NCBI GenBank assembly: GCA_002169695.1
Contig: NHJO01000005.1
Location: forward strand, 1-46,852
Length of the DNA: 46,852 nt
Direction of reading: 5' to 3'
Source of the DNA: a bacterium TMED217
GTDB taxonomy: Bacteria > Fidelibacterota > Marinisomatia > Marinisomatales > UBA1611
Position 1 is the stretch's first letter. Each line of letters opens with the position of its first letter. The notes beneath the pieces are model-generated. The model was given only the letters and a program-made list of their open reading frames with translations. It searched no databases and was not told where the DNA came from. Shown in pieces: positions 15,879 through 24,205 of the stretch. The position numbers and the translations under genes are program-made.

Positions 15879-16565
15879 TTAGCAGTAAACTCTTTCAATA
15901 CCTGATAAAAAATTATTTAAAGAAGATAAAGCTAAATCTATTGCATCTAAGGCTTCTTCTTTTTTGATTTTAGTATCACATACCTGTCCTAATAGTTCTT
16001 TAATGACTTGCCTATGAATGATATCAGCAGACTGGTGTACCTCAAAAAACTTTAAAGTTTCATCTCCTTTTTTTGCGCCATAATATTTTTTCAGACCATC
16101 AATTTTATTTTCTGCGATTTCAGGAACCATTGACTCATAGCAATATAGAGCACTGAATCCCATATGAAATCTTTCATCTTTAGATAATTTCATAAAATTA
16201 CTTACAAGATTTTTAGTTTCTTCTATTGCGGTTGTATTTTTAACATCGGATCGATTTTTACCCATGCCTTCTGCAAACCGCATCCATAATTCAGGATGAT
16301 TTTCCTCTCCACGCTCTTCATCGATAAGATTTTCAAGAATTTCTTGTCTTATAGATATATTATCGCAATTTGAATGAATTGAAGATAAATATCTAGGAAA
16401 AGCTGAAACATGTTTAAAATATTGAGCGGCATATTCTTGAATTACTGTTCTATTCAATTCACCAGCATTCCAAGCTTTGTAGAAAGAGTGGTTCAACAGA
16501 TGATGCTTTTCAATTTTTTCTTCAACAATATTTAAAAACTCATTTTTGTTCATATTATACTCCAA
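15879..16565 (-). CDS. CADD-family self-sacrificing diiron oxygenase (probable pABA synthase)
   Basis: This 228-residue heme-oxygenase-fold protein matches chlamydial CADD (CT610), which makes p-aminobenzoate for folate from one of its own tyrosines. Visible counterparts of the CADD residues are Tyr29 in HSFYKAW (the sacrificed Tyr27), Lys154 in AENKIDGL (Lys152), and metal ligands Glu83, His90, Glu144, His177, Asp181 and His184. Spacing agrees throughout (HxxxDxxH in HQSADIIH). A second possible start, MNKNEF, lies four codons in. The gene is 16 bases downstream of the PAS-UbiA gene on the same strand, so the two are probably cotranscribed. PqqC/TenA relatives are less likely given the residue match. 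Confidence 0.88.
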   Translation of the reverse strand: MEYNMNKNEFLNIVEEKIEKHHLLNHSFYKAWNAGELNRTVIQEYAAQYFKHVSAFPRYLSSIHSNCDNISIRQEILENLIDEERGEENHPELWMRFAEGMGKNRSDVKNTTAIEETKNLVSNFMKLSKDERFHMGFSALYCYESMVPEIAENKIDGLKKYYGAKKGDETLKFFEVHQSADIIHRQVIKELLGQVCDTKIKKEEALDAIDLALSSLNNFLSGIERVYC

Positions 16566-16581
16566 AGTTAGATGAATTTAT

Positions 16582-17871
16582 TTATCCTAGCCATATTCCG
16601 GCACAGAAAAATAGGCCCGTTAAGAAATGTAATCCAATAGTTCCTGCGTTTGCAGGCTGTAATAATCTATTATCATAGTGTTTGTATAGTGTTTTTATTG
16701 TAAATACACTGTATATCGAAGTAATTAAAGATATTAAAGACAATGTTGGAAATGTTACTGGGTTCGTCCAAACTAAAGCAATTATACTTATGAAAGCGCC
16801 AATAATGAGAGCAACATATCCTATCCTAGCTTTTTCTGGTCCAAAAACGACGACCAGATTATTTTTTCCCGTAGCTTTGTCACCGTCATGATCAGGAAAT
16901 TGATTAACAAATACTATTGCAGCTACTAAGAAGCCGATTGGAATACCTGCTAATATAGCGTCATTTAAATGAGCTAGAGCCTCTGGATTTTCACTACATT
17001 GTACTAAAAAGCTACCTACAACCATTAATGATCCGAAATTTAGTCCGATTAAAAGCTCTCCTAGACCTTTTCTGGAAGCAAAACGAAATGGTGGAGCAGT
17101 ATAAAATAAGCCTGATAAGAATCCAATTATCCCTAGATAAAGAATGTTGATTCCACCTTTATAAATTAATGGTATACCTACAATAGCGCTGAGTGTAAAT
17201 GTTACAATGGCGGTATTTAACATTCCCTCAGGTGTAATAAGACCCATTTGGATGCTTCGACTTCCTCCAGAAAAAGGAACCATATAATTATAATTTGCTT
17301 CATCAGTTCCGCTAGTATGATCATAATAATCATTAGATGTATTAGTTCCTATGTGTAAGAAGAAACCTGCGAGCATTGTTAAAGTAAAATAAAACCAATC
17401 GATAGGTACAAATTTACTTGCAACAGCTGCTCCTAAAAGAATTGGAACGATTGTCGCTGTTAAAAAAGGAAGTCTCATGATTACCATCCAGCTAAATAAT
17501 TTAGTTGTAAAACTAATTTTTGGGCGAACCTCATCTGGGGTTTTATCTTTTAGTGGTGAAGTAACGCCACAATAGCCTATGTGATTACCTTCTTTGTCTT
17601 TTGTTGGTGTGATTTTAATCTTGCAGGGCATTTCATGGCCATCTTTATGAAGAAAGACCGTTTCACCTTCCCACTTACCTTTTTCTACAGATTCTGCTAA
17701 CCAATTAACTACATGGCCAAGTACTATTTGACCAGAACTAAAATCACTTACTCTACTTTTACCAATAATTTCATTTTCGGTGTATCCAAATAATTGTTGT
17801 GCTCCTTCGCTAAAGGTTTCGATTTTTCCATCAAGGTCACATGTTATTACACTTTTTAAATTTTCATTCAT
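16582..17871 (-). CDS. PAS domain fused to UbiA/MenA-type prenyltransferase
   Basis: This is a 429-residue fusion. Residues about 5-105 form a PAS domain (GKIETFSEGAQQLFGYTENE, then FLHKDGHEMPCKIKITPTKD). Residues about 125-429 form an eight- to nine-TM UbiA prenyltransferase. Its two Asp-rich motifs are intact: NDYYDHTSGTD (180-190) and NQFPDHDGDKATGKNNLVV (323-341). The second motif resembles MenA-type enzymes that prenylate dihydroxynaphthoate, so a menaquinone role is likely. Normal MenA is about 300 residues and lacks a PAS domain. One continuous frame covers both parts, so this is not an assembly of two genes. It lies just upstream of the CADD-like gene and is divergent from mtaB. Confidence 0.88.
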   Translation of the reverse strand: MNENLKSVITCDLDGKIETFSEGAQQLFGYTENEIIGKSRVSDFSSGQIVLGHVVNWLAESVEKGKWEGETVFLHKDGHEMPCKIKITPTKDKEGNHIGYCGVTSPLKDKTPDEVRPKISFTTKLFSWMVIMRLPFLTATIVPILLGAAVASKFVPIDWFYFTLTMLAGFFLHIGTNTSNDYYDHTSGTDEANYNYMVPFSGGSRSIQMGLITPEGMLNTAIVTFTLSAIVGIPLIYKGGINILYLGIIGFLSGLFYTAPPFRFASRKGLGELLIGLNFGSLMVVGSFLVQCSENPEALAHLNDAILAGIPIGFLVAAIVFVNQFPDHDGDKATGKNNLVVVFGPEKARIGYVALIIGAFISIIALVWTNPVTFPTLSLISLITSIYSVFTIKTLYKHYDNRLLQPANAGTIGLHFLTGLFFCAGIWLG

Positions 17872-17966
17872 ACCTACATAAATCCTTTACTATTAAAAAT
17901 AATAAGCTTATAAATTTAGGTATCAATATTTTCTTAAAACGAAAGATATTTTAAAAAAATTAAAAC

Positions 17967-19274
17967 ATGGGAACACCTGCAAAAAAGATAGCTTTTCATA
18001 CATTAGGCTGCAAGTTAAACTTCTCTGAAACGTCAACTTTAGCAAGAGATTCTTTGAAATTTGGTTATGAGAATGTTAATTCTAAAGACTTTGCTGATAT
18101 TTATGTTTTTAACACTTGTTCTGTAACGGAAAATGCAAATAAGGAGACTCGTAAACTTGTTAGAAGAAGTAAGAGATTAAATCCAAATGCTTTTATTGCA
18201 TTAATCGGTTGTTATGCCCAATTAAAACCTAAAGAATTAATCGAACTTGAGGATGTTAATTTGGTTTTAGGAGCAACTGATAAATTTGATCTTCTAAAGC
18301 ATTTAGATGAAATTAATATTTTAGGTAATAAAAAATTATTGCTCAATGAAAACATAAAAAACGCAAAAATCTTTAATCCTTCCTATTCAAATAATGATCG
18401 AACTAGAGCATTTTTAAAAGTGCAAGATGGCTGTGACTATTATTGTACTTTTTGTACAATTCCTTTAGCTAGGGGTAAAAGCAGAAGCTCTTCAATAAAA
18501 AAAACTATTAAACTAGTAAGAGATATATCAAAAACTAGCACGAAAGAAATTGTACTCACAGGAGTAAATATTGGCGATTTTGGAGTAGGGAATGATGAAA
18601 CTTTTTATGATTTAATTAAACAAATAGATTTAATAAAAGATATTGATAGAGTTAGAATTTCATCTATTGAACCGAATCTTCTTTCTGATGATATAATTGA
18701 ATTTTGTTTTCATTCAAAAAAATTCATGCCACATTTCCATATACCTTTACAATCAGGTTCAAACAAGATTTTAAAATCTATGAGAAGGAGGTATACAGTA
18801 GATGATTTCTCCAATCTAATAAATAAAATTAAAACTTTAAATGCTGATGCATGTATAGGTGTAGATGTAATTGTTGGTTATCCTTCAGAATCTGAAGAAG
18901 ATTTTCTTAAAACATACGAATTTTTGAAAAATCAAGATGTATCATATTTACATGTTTTTACTTATTCTGAAAGAGAAAACACCAAAGCAATAGAAATAAA
19001 ACCTTCTATTTCTGTTGATGAGAGGTCTAAAAGATCAAAACTGCTACATGAGCTTTCAGATCAAAAAAGAGCAAATTTTTACAATAATTCTTTAGGAAAA
19101 ATTAAACCTGTTCTTGTAGAAAAGAGTAAAAATGGCATGTTATTTGGCTATACAGATAATTACATTAAAACAAGAGTGAGAGGACATGTTTCTTTGGGGA
19201 ATACAATACAAAATGTACATATTTTAGATATTAAACCAGATTATGTGGAAAGTGAGATTGTAGCAACTAGTTAG
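17967..19274 (+). CDS. mtaB: tRNA t6A37 methylthiotransferase MtaB
   Basis: This 435-residue radical-SAM enzyme converts t6A to ms2t6A at position 37 of ANN-decoding tRNAs. The N-terminal UPF0004 domain has its three cluster cysteines in TLGCKLN (Cys15), NTCSVTENAN and IGCYAQ. The radical-SAM motif CxxxCxxC is in DGCDYYCTFC. A TRAM-like RNA-binding segment closes the protein (VRGHVSLGN). The HTLGCKLNFSE start is characteristic of MtaB rather than MiaB or RimO. The 95-base gap to the divergent PAS-UbiA gene must hold both promoters. The 3' end overlaps the converging DUF3050 gene by eight bases. Confidence 0.94.
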   Translation: MGTPAKKIAFHTLGCKLNFSETSTLARDSLKFGYENVNSKDFADIYVFNTCSVTENANKETRKLVRRSKRLNPNAFIALIGCYAQLKPKELIELEDVNLVLGATDKFDLLKHLDEINILGNKKLLLNENIKNAKIFNPSYSNNDRTRAFLKVQDGCDYYCTFCTIPLARGKSRSSSIKKTIKLVRDISKTSTKEIVLTGVNIGDFGVGNDETFYDLIKQIDLIKDIDRVRISSIEPNLLSDDIIEFCFHSKKFMPHFHIPLQSGSNKILKSMRRRYTVDDFSNLINKIKTLNADACIGVDVIVGYPSESEEDFLKTYEFLKNQDVSYLHVFTYSERENTKAIEIKPSISVDERSKRSKLLHELSDQKRANFYNNSLGKIKPVLVEKSKNGMLFGYTDNYIKTRVRGHVSLGNTIQNVHILDIKPDYVESEIVATS

Positions 19275-20058
19275 GTTTAGTTTTTTTTATTTCAGCTAAT
19301 ATTTGATCCCAAAATTTTATTCTTGATTTAATAATATTTCTTCCACAATCAATACTTTCTTTCCACTTTAATTCATCATCTCCGCAAATTTCTTTAATCA
19401 TTCTTAATGCTAATGGAGTATGTTCATCTTCATCTAAGCCAATATGTCTATCCAAATAGTAAATAAAAGATTTGAATTTTCCAGTAGAGTTATTATTTAG
19501 GTCTTGAACGATTTCTCGAAACATATTAGGAATTATTTCTTCTCTTCCTAATGTGAAAATTGTTGCTGTAAGGTGTGGGGCATTTAGGTCAATGTATTTA
19601 AAGGTATCAAGAACAAATTTTTTTGCAGCTTTTGGAGTATTACTTTTTTCAAGAGATGATAGTAAATCAGAGTTGTCAAGTTGGCCTAGAAAATTTTCTA
19701 TAATTTTGGTGTTTGCACCAGCTTCTTTCATCGCATAGTAATATATTTCGAAATGACTAAGATGTTGACCAAATCGATCGACATCAGATTCCTCAGCAAG
19801 AACTATTTCATTCAATAGTCTCGATAGAGTACCATTATTCTTGGGTCGCCAAGGTATTTGAACACATGTAAATTCTCTTTGGAGGGATTTTAAAACTGAC
19901 ATAAAGTCCCAGACAGCAAAAACATGATGCTCCATAAATATATGTAAATGCTTTTCTGTCCTTATTGATTTATATAAAGGATGTTTTTTTAATTCATCTC
20001 TCTCATTCTGAGTCTCATCAAGAATATTCAGGAGATTGTTTTTTAATAGTTTGAACAT
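19267..20058 (-). CDS. DUF3050 heme-oxygenase-like protein
   Basis: This 263-residue protein carries the DUF3050 signature: KHPLYKSI (25-32), then FMEHHVFAVWDFM (41-53), then QREFTCVQIPWRP (60-72). Candidate metal ligands are Glu89/Glu90, His102 (QHLSHFE), and the C-terminal DRHIGLDEDEHTPLA. The family adopts the helical heme-oxygenase/TenA-like fold, and some relatives are diiron enzymes. No activity is established to my knowledge. Its start lies two bases after the gcvP stop, so the two are probably cotranscribed. It is the second heme-oxygenase-fold gene within 4 kb. Confidence 0.82.
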   Translation of the reverse strand: MFKLLKNNLLNILDETQNERDELKKHPLYKSIRTEKHLHIFMEHHVFAVWDFMSVLKSLQREFTCVQIPWRPKNNGTLSRLLNEIVLAEESDVDRFGQHLSHFEIYYYAMKEAGANTKIIENFLGQLDNSDLLSSLEKSNTPKAAKKFVLDTFKYIDLNAPHLTATIFTLGREEIIPNMFREIVQDLNNNSTGKFKSFIYYLDRHIGLDEDEHTPLALRMIKEICGDDELKWKESIDCGRNIIKSRIKFWDQILAEIKKTKPN

Positions 20059-20060
20059 TG

Positions 20061-22877
20061 CTATTTATATTCATCAACTGAGGGGCATGTGCAAACAAGA
20101 TTTCTATCACCATATGCATTATCTATTCTGCTTACTGTTGGCCAATATTTATAATCTTTTTGATGTTTAGTTGGATATGCAGACACTCTCCTTGAATATG
20201 AAAAACTCCACTCTTTTGAAGTTAATTGTAAAGCAGTATGTGGAGCATTCTTTAAAGGTGTATCTTTAGTTTTAATACTATCTACAATTTCCTTTTTAAT
20301 AGAAATTAGCGCATCACAAAATTGATCAAGTTCATTTTTTGATTCACTCTCTGTTGGTTCGATCATCATTGTACCTGGAACAGGCCATGACATTGTTGGA
20401 GCATGATATCCATAATCCATGAGTCTTTTTGCAATATCTTCTTCGCTTATACCGAACTCTTTCTTTATGGGTCTAATATCAATAATAAACTCGTGAGCGT
20501 TGAATCCATTTTTTTCTCTGAAAAGAATATCATAATGGGGGCTAAGTTTTTGGGCCATATAATTAGCATTTAGAATAGCTACTTTTGTAGCTTTAGTTAA
20601 CCCTTTTGTATTGAGCATGGCTATATATACCCACGATATTAATAATATACTACTACTTCCAAAAGGAGCAGAAGAAACGGGGTTGATTGTATTATCATTT
20701 TTGTTTTTCAAATGTGGGTGGCTAGGTAGAAATTGAGAAAGGTGTTCTTTACAAACTATTGGTCCCATACCTGGGCCACCACCACCATGAGGGATACAAA
20801 ATGTTTTATGTAAATTAATATGCATAACATCTCCACCAAATTCCCCAGGTTTACAGATTCCAACCATAGCATTAAGGTTTGCTCCATCAATATAAACTTG
20901 CCCACCATGATTATGAACTGTTTTGCAAGCTTCTTGTATTTCTTTTTCAAAAATGCCATGAGTAGAGGGGTATGTTAACATTATAGTTGATAGGTTTTTT
21001 GAATATAATTCAGCTTTGGCTTTCAAATCTTGCAAGTCTATATTTCCATTTTGGTCACATGAAATTATTTTAACAGACATTCCAGCCATTATTGCGCTTG
21101 CAGGATTTGTACCATGAGCAGATTCAGGAACTAAGCATATATTCCTATGTTTTTCACCCCGATTAATATGGTATGCTCTAATAACTAAAAGGCCTGCATA
21201 TTCGCCTTGAGCGCCTGAATTTGGTTGTAAAGAACAGTTATCAAAACCTGTTAATATTGAAAGCCAAGATTTTAGATCATTAAACACTTTCATGTATCCT
21301 TCTGTTTGTTCTAAAGGCACAAAGGGATGAATGTTGCTAAACTTTGGCCAAGTTACAGGAATCATTTCAGTTGTTGCATTTAATTTCATTGTACAAGAAC
21401 CCAGGGGAATCATACTTGTATTTAGTGATAAATCTTTTGTCTCAAGTTTATGTATGTATCTAAGCATTTCTGTTTCTGAATGATATTTATTAAAAACATC
21501 ATGAGGCAAATAATTTGATTTTCTTGTAAGCTCATCAGGAAGTTCATATTCGATATTTGTTTTATATTTGGTAACATTAAAAATTTTACATATTGTAGAA
21601 ATATCTCCTACTGTAGTTTCTTCATCAATTGAAACCCCAATACTTCCATCACTATATTGCCTAAAATTAAATCTTTCATTTTGAGCTAATTTTTTCCAAT
21701 TATTATTAGGTGTGAATCGTATGGTATCAAAATAATTATCATGAAATATTTTAACACCTCCATTAGAAAGTGATATGGCTAACTGATGGCATAAGTTTTT
21801 AACTTTATGAGCTATGTTTATGATATTTTGAGGTCCATGGTATACAGCATACATAGATGACATTATTGCTAGTAAAACTTGTGAGGTACATATATTGGAA
21901 GTTGCTTTTTCTCTTCTAATATGCTGTTCTCTAGTCTGTAAAGCCATTCTTAAAGCTCTATTGCCTTGTGTATCGTTTGAAACCCCAATTATTCTGCCAG
22001 GAATTTTTCTTTTAAATTTCTCTGTTGTTGCAAAAAATGCTGCATGAGGGCCACCATATCCTAATGGGACTCCAAATCGCTGTGTGTTTCCAACAGCAGC
22101 ATCTGCATACATTTCTCCTGGTGTTTTCAGAATGCTTAGAGCTAAAATATCTGTGGCGAGGCAAGTATAAATTTCATGATTTTTTGCAGTTTTAATTAAA
22201 TTAGTATAATCGTAAAGTTTCCCATCCGTAGATGGGTATTGAAGTAATAGACCAAAAACAGAATCATTGAAAACGAATTCATTTTCATCTTGAATGATTA
22301 ATTCAATATTTAGGGGTTCAGACCTTGTTTTCAATATATCGATTGTTTGAGGGTGACAGTTTTTTGAAATCAAAAATTTATTTTTCTTATCGGATTTTGT
22401 TGTATTAAAAAACATTGTCATTGCTTCAGCGGCTGCTGTTCCCTCATCAAGAAGAGACGCATTAGCAATGGGAAGATCTGTTGAATTAGATATTAATGTT
22501 TGAAAATTTAATAGAGCTTCCAAACGCCCCTGACTAATTTCTGCTTGATATGGAGTGTATTGTGTGTACCACCCTGGGTTTTCAAATATATTTCTTTTTA
22601 TTACATTTGGGACAATCGTTCCATAATAACCCATGCCGATGAAAGATTTAAAAATCGAATTTTTATTTGAGTATTCTTTTAGTTTATTTAGAACTTCATT
22701 TTCAGATAAGTTTTCTTTTAATAAATCAATATTAAGTGGAGAGTAAATATTTTTAGGTATCACAATTTTAATTAATTCATCAATGGAGTTAACATTCAAT
22801 TGTTCAAGCATTTCATTTATTTCTGAATCCTTGACTCCAATATGTCTATGTAAAAAACTTGTTTCAGTATAATTCAT
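20061..22877 (-). CDS. gcvP: Glycine dehydrogenase (decarboxylating), P-protein
   Basis: This 938-residue single-chain P-protein of the glycine cleavage system decarboxylates glycine and transfers aminomethyl to the H-protein lipoate. The N-terminal half begins FLHRHIGVKDSEINEML, and the C-terminal half has the PLP lysine in NLHKTFCIPHGGGGPGMGP. Other blocks include GSCTMKLNATTEM and PNSGAQGEYAGL. Length fits the fused form rather than the gcvPA/gcvPB split. No gcvT or gcvH is in the window. The upstream region shows no recognisable glycine riboswitch. Confidence 0.96.
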   Translation of the reverse strand: MNYTETSFLHRHIGVKDSEINEMLEQLNVNSIDELIKIVIPKNIYSPLNIDLLKENLSENEVLNKLKEYSNKNSIFKSFIGMGYYGTIVPNVIKRNIFENPGWYTQYTPYQAEISQGRLEALLNFQTLISNSTDLPIANASLLDEGTAAAEAMTMFFNTTKSDKKNKFLISKNCHPQTIDILKTRSEPLNIELIIQDENEFVFNDSVFGLLLQYPSTDGKLYDYTNLIKTAKNHEIYTCLATDILALSILKTPGEMYADAAVGNTQRFGVPLGYGGPHAAFFATTEKFKRKIPGRIIGVSNDTQGNRALRMALQTREQHIRREKATSNICTSQVLLAIMSSMYAVYHGPQNIINIAHKVKNLCHQLAISLSNGGVKIFHDNYFDTIRFTPNNNWKKLAQNERFNFRQYSDGSIGVSIDEETTVGDISTICKIFNVTKYKTNIEYELPDELTRKSNYLPHDVFNKYHSETEMLRYIHKLETKDLSLNTSMIPLGSCTMKLNATTEMIPVTWPKFSNIHPFVPLEQTEGYMKVFNDLKSWLSILTGFDNCSLQPNSGAQGEYAGLLVIRAYHINRGEKHRNICLVPESAHGTNPASAIMAGMSVKIISCDQNGNIDLQDLKAKAELYSKNLSTIMLTYPSTHGIFEKEIQEACKTVHNHGGQVYIDGANLNAMVGICKPGEFGGDVMHINLHKTFCIPHGGGGPGMGPIVCKEHLSQFLPSHPHLKNKNDNTINPVSSAPFGSSSILLISWVYIAMLNTKGLTKATKVAILNANYMAQKLSPHYDILFREKNGFNAHEFIIDIRPIKKEFGISEEDIAKRLMDYGYHAPTMSWPVPGTMMIEPTESESKNELDQFCDALISIKKEIVDSIKTKDTPLKNAPHTALQLTSKEWSFSYSRRVSAYPTKHQKDYKYWPTVSRIDNAYGDRNLVCTCPSVDEYK

Positions 22878-23102
22878 TATTAGAATAGTTAGTTTAAATA
22901 TTAATTATGTTGTTGGATTAAGTCGTGAATTTATAAATATATGTTTTATAGAATAGAATATTATAATAGTAAAATTAAAATTTCAGATATATTGATTAAT
23001 TAGATAAGTTTAAATACTTAGTTCTTTGATAAAAACTAATTTTTAATAATTAAAATCTTAAAAAAATATTATATCAAATATAAATTATAAATAGGAACCA
23101 CA
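22878..23102. promoter_or_regulatory. Divergent AT-rich promoter region
   Basis: This 225-base gap lies between the starts of gcvP (minus) and the zinc-ribbon gene (plus), so it must drive both. It is extremely AT-rich with many TATAAT-like words, which makes any single -10 box unreliable. An AGGAA at 23094-23098 serves as ribosome site for the plus gene. I looked for a glycine riboswitch and for long hairpins and found none. Confidence 0.5.
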
Positions 23103-23801
23103 ATGTCAATATTAAACCTTGTTGAATTACAAGAAATTGATTCTCAGTTAGAAGATTTAAACAGTTTATTGGGTGATTTACCTAAGATGGTCGAAGAATT
23201 AAATGACCAAGAAAATAGTTTGAAAATAAAAATTGAGAATGCGAAAAAAAGTTTAAAGGATGTTAATCTTAATACAAATAAATCAGAAACAATTAATTCA
23301 GAAATTCAAGAAAAAATAAATAAACTAACCGATCAATTGTTTTTGGTTACTAATAACAAACAATATGATGCGCTTACAACTGAGATTGAACATTTAAAAG
23401 ATCAAAAAGAAGAGCATGAAACTTTTATTATTACATGTATAGAAGAAAAAGAAAATTTAGAAAAAAGTATTTTAGAAAATGAAACTCAACTTGAAGAATT
23501 AAAAACTGATTTAGATACTCGTCGCAAAAAATTAGATGAAGCATTATCAAATACAGCTGAAGAAAAGGAATCTCTTGAAAAATCTCGTAAGCAGCAAGTT
23601 GTAATGATCGATGATAGTACTATTAAAATTTATAATAAAGTAATATCAGCTAGGTCAGGAATTGCCGTTGTCTCATTAGCCGGGGATTCTTGTGGTGGAT
23701 GCGGTTCTTCTCTTACGCTTCAATTAGCATCTGAGATAAGAGCTGGTGATATGCATAGATGTGATAGTTGTGGACGATTTGTATATAGTAAGAAAAAATA
23801 A
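23103..23801 (+). CDS. Coiled-coil zinc-ribbon protein (DUF164/CT398 type)
   Basis: This 232-residue protein has a long helical coiled-coil hairpin at about residues 5-170, rich in Glu, Lys and Leu. A C-terminal C4 zinc ribbon follows, with CGGCG near residue 197 and CDSCGRFVY near residue 220. This is the C4-type zinc-ribbon family (COG1579), also seen in chlamydial CT398, suggested to bind nucleic acid or RNA polymerase factors. No enzyme motif is present. It lies 11 bases upstream of the RNase P RNA, an arrangement I have seen described in several bacterial groups, so a link to RNA metabolism is possible. Confidence 0.85.
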   Translation: MSILNLVELQEIDSQLEDLNSLLGDLPKMVEELNDQENSLKIKIENAKKSLKDVNLNTNKSETINSEIQEKINKLTDQLFLVTNNKQYDALTTEIEHLKDQKEEHETFIITCIEEKENLEKSILENETQLEELKTDLDTRRKKLDEALSNTAEEKESLEKSRKQQVVMIDDSTIKIYNKVISARSGIAVVSLAGDSCGGCGSSLTLQLASEIRAGDMHRCDSCGRFVYSKKK

Positions 23802-23812
23802 TTATATTTATA

Positions 23813-24176
23813 GAGCTAGTTGAATGATTGCTCTAACATAATATTAATAGTTATGTTTAGAGAGGAAAGTCCGAGCACCGTAGGACATGGTGCCCTGTAA
23901 CGCAGGGAATCCGTAAGGATATGGAAAGTGCAACAGAAAATAAACCGCCTAATTAAAATTAGGTAAGGGTGAAAAGGTGGTGTAAGAGACCACCAGTCTT
24001 TCTTTAAATAGATTGAGCTTGTAAACCCCTCCTGGTGCAAGGCTAAATAGGTTCAGAGATGTTGTCCGCATCAATTGATGAACGGGTTGGTCGCTTCAGC
24101 TTAGTGGCAACATTAAGCGCAGATAAATAATCATTAAACTCATTGAGTGAACAAGACTCGGCTTATAGACTAGCTC
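23813..24176 (+). ncRNA. rnpB: RNase P RNA, bacterial type A
   Basis: Both ends pair as helix P1: GAGCTAGT at 23813-23820 with ACTAGCTC at 24169-24176. Between them all the expected conserved blocks occur in order: GAGGAAAGTCCGAGCACC (CR-I) at about 23861, ACAGAAAATAAACCGCC at about 23933, GGTAAGGGTGAAAAGGTGG at about 23963, GAGACCACCAG, GTAAACCCC at about 24020, and AGATAAATAATC followed by ACAAGACTCGGCTTATAG at the 3' end. About 364 nt is normal for this ribozyme, which removes 5' leaders from pre-tRNAs. It is transcribed in the same direction as its neighbours. No separate terminator is visible before pgpH, 30 bases downstream. Confidence 0.97.
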
Positions 24177-24205
24177 AAAATATTTAATATTATTTCAAAA
24201 ACATT

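Noticed and set aside
22878-23102. Glycine riboswitch upstream of gcvP
   Set aside because: No paired aptamer-like conserved helices are visible. The region is nearly all A and T.
23816-24040. Minus-strand 74-codon open frame
   Set aside because: It lies wholly inside the RNase P RNA, whose conserved blocks and P1 pairing are complete.
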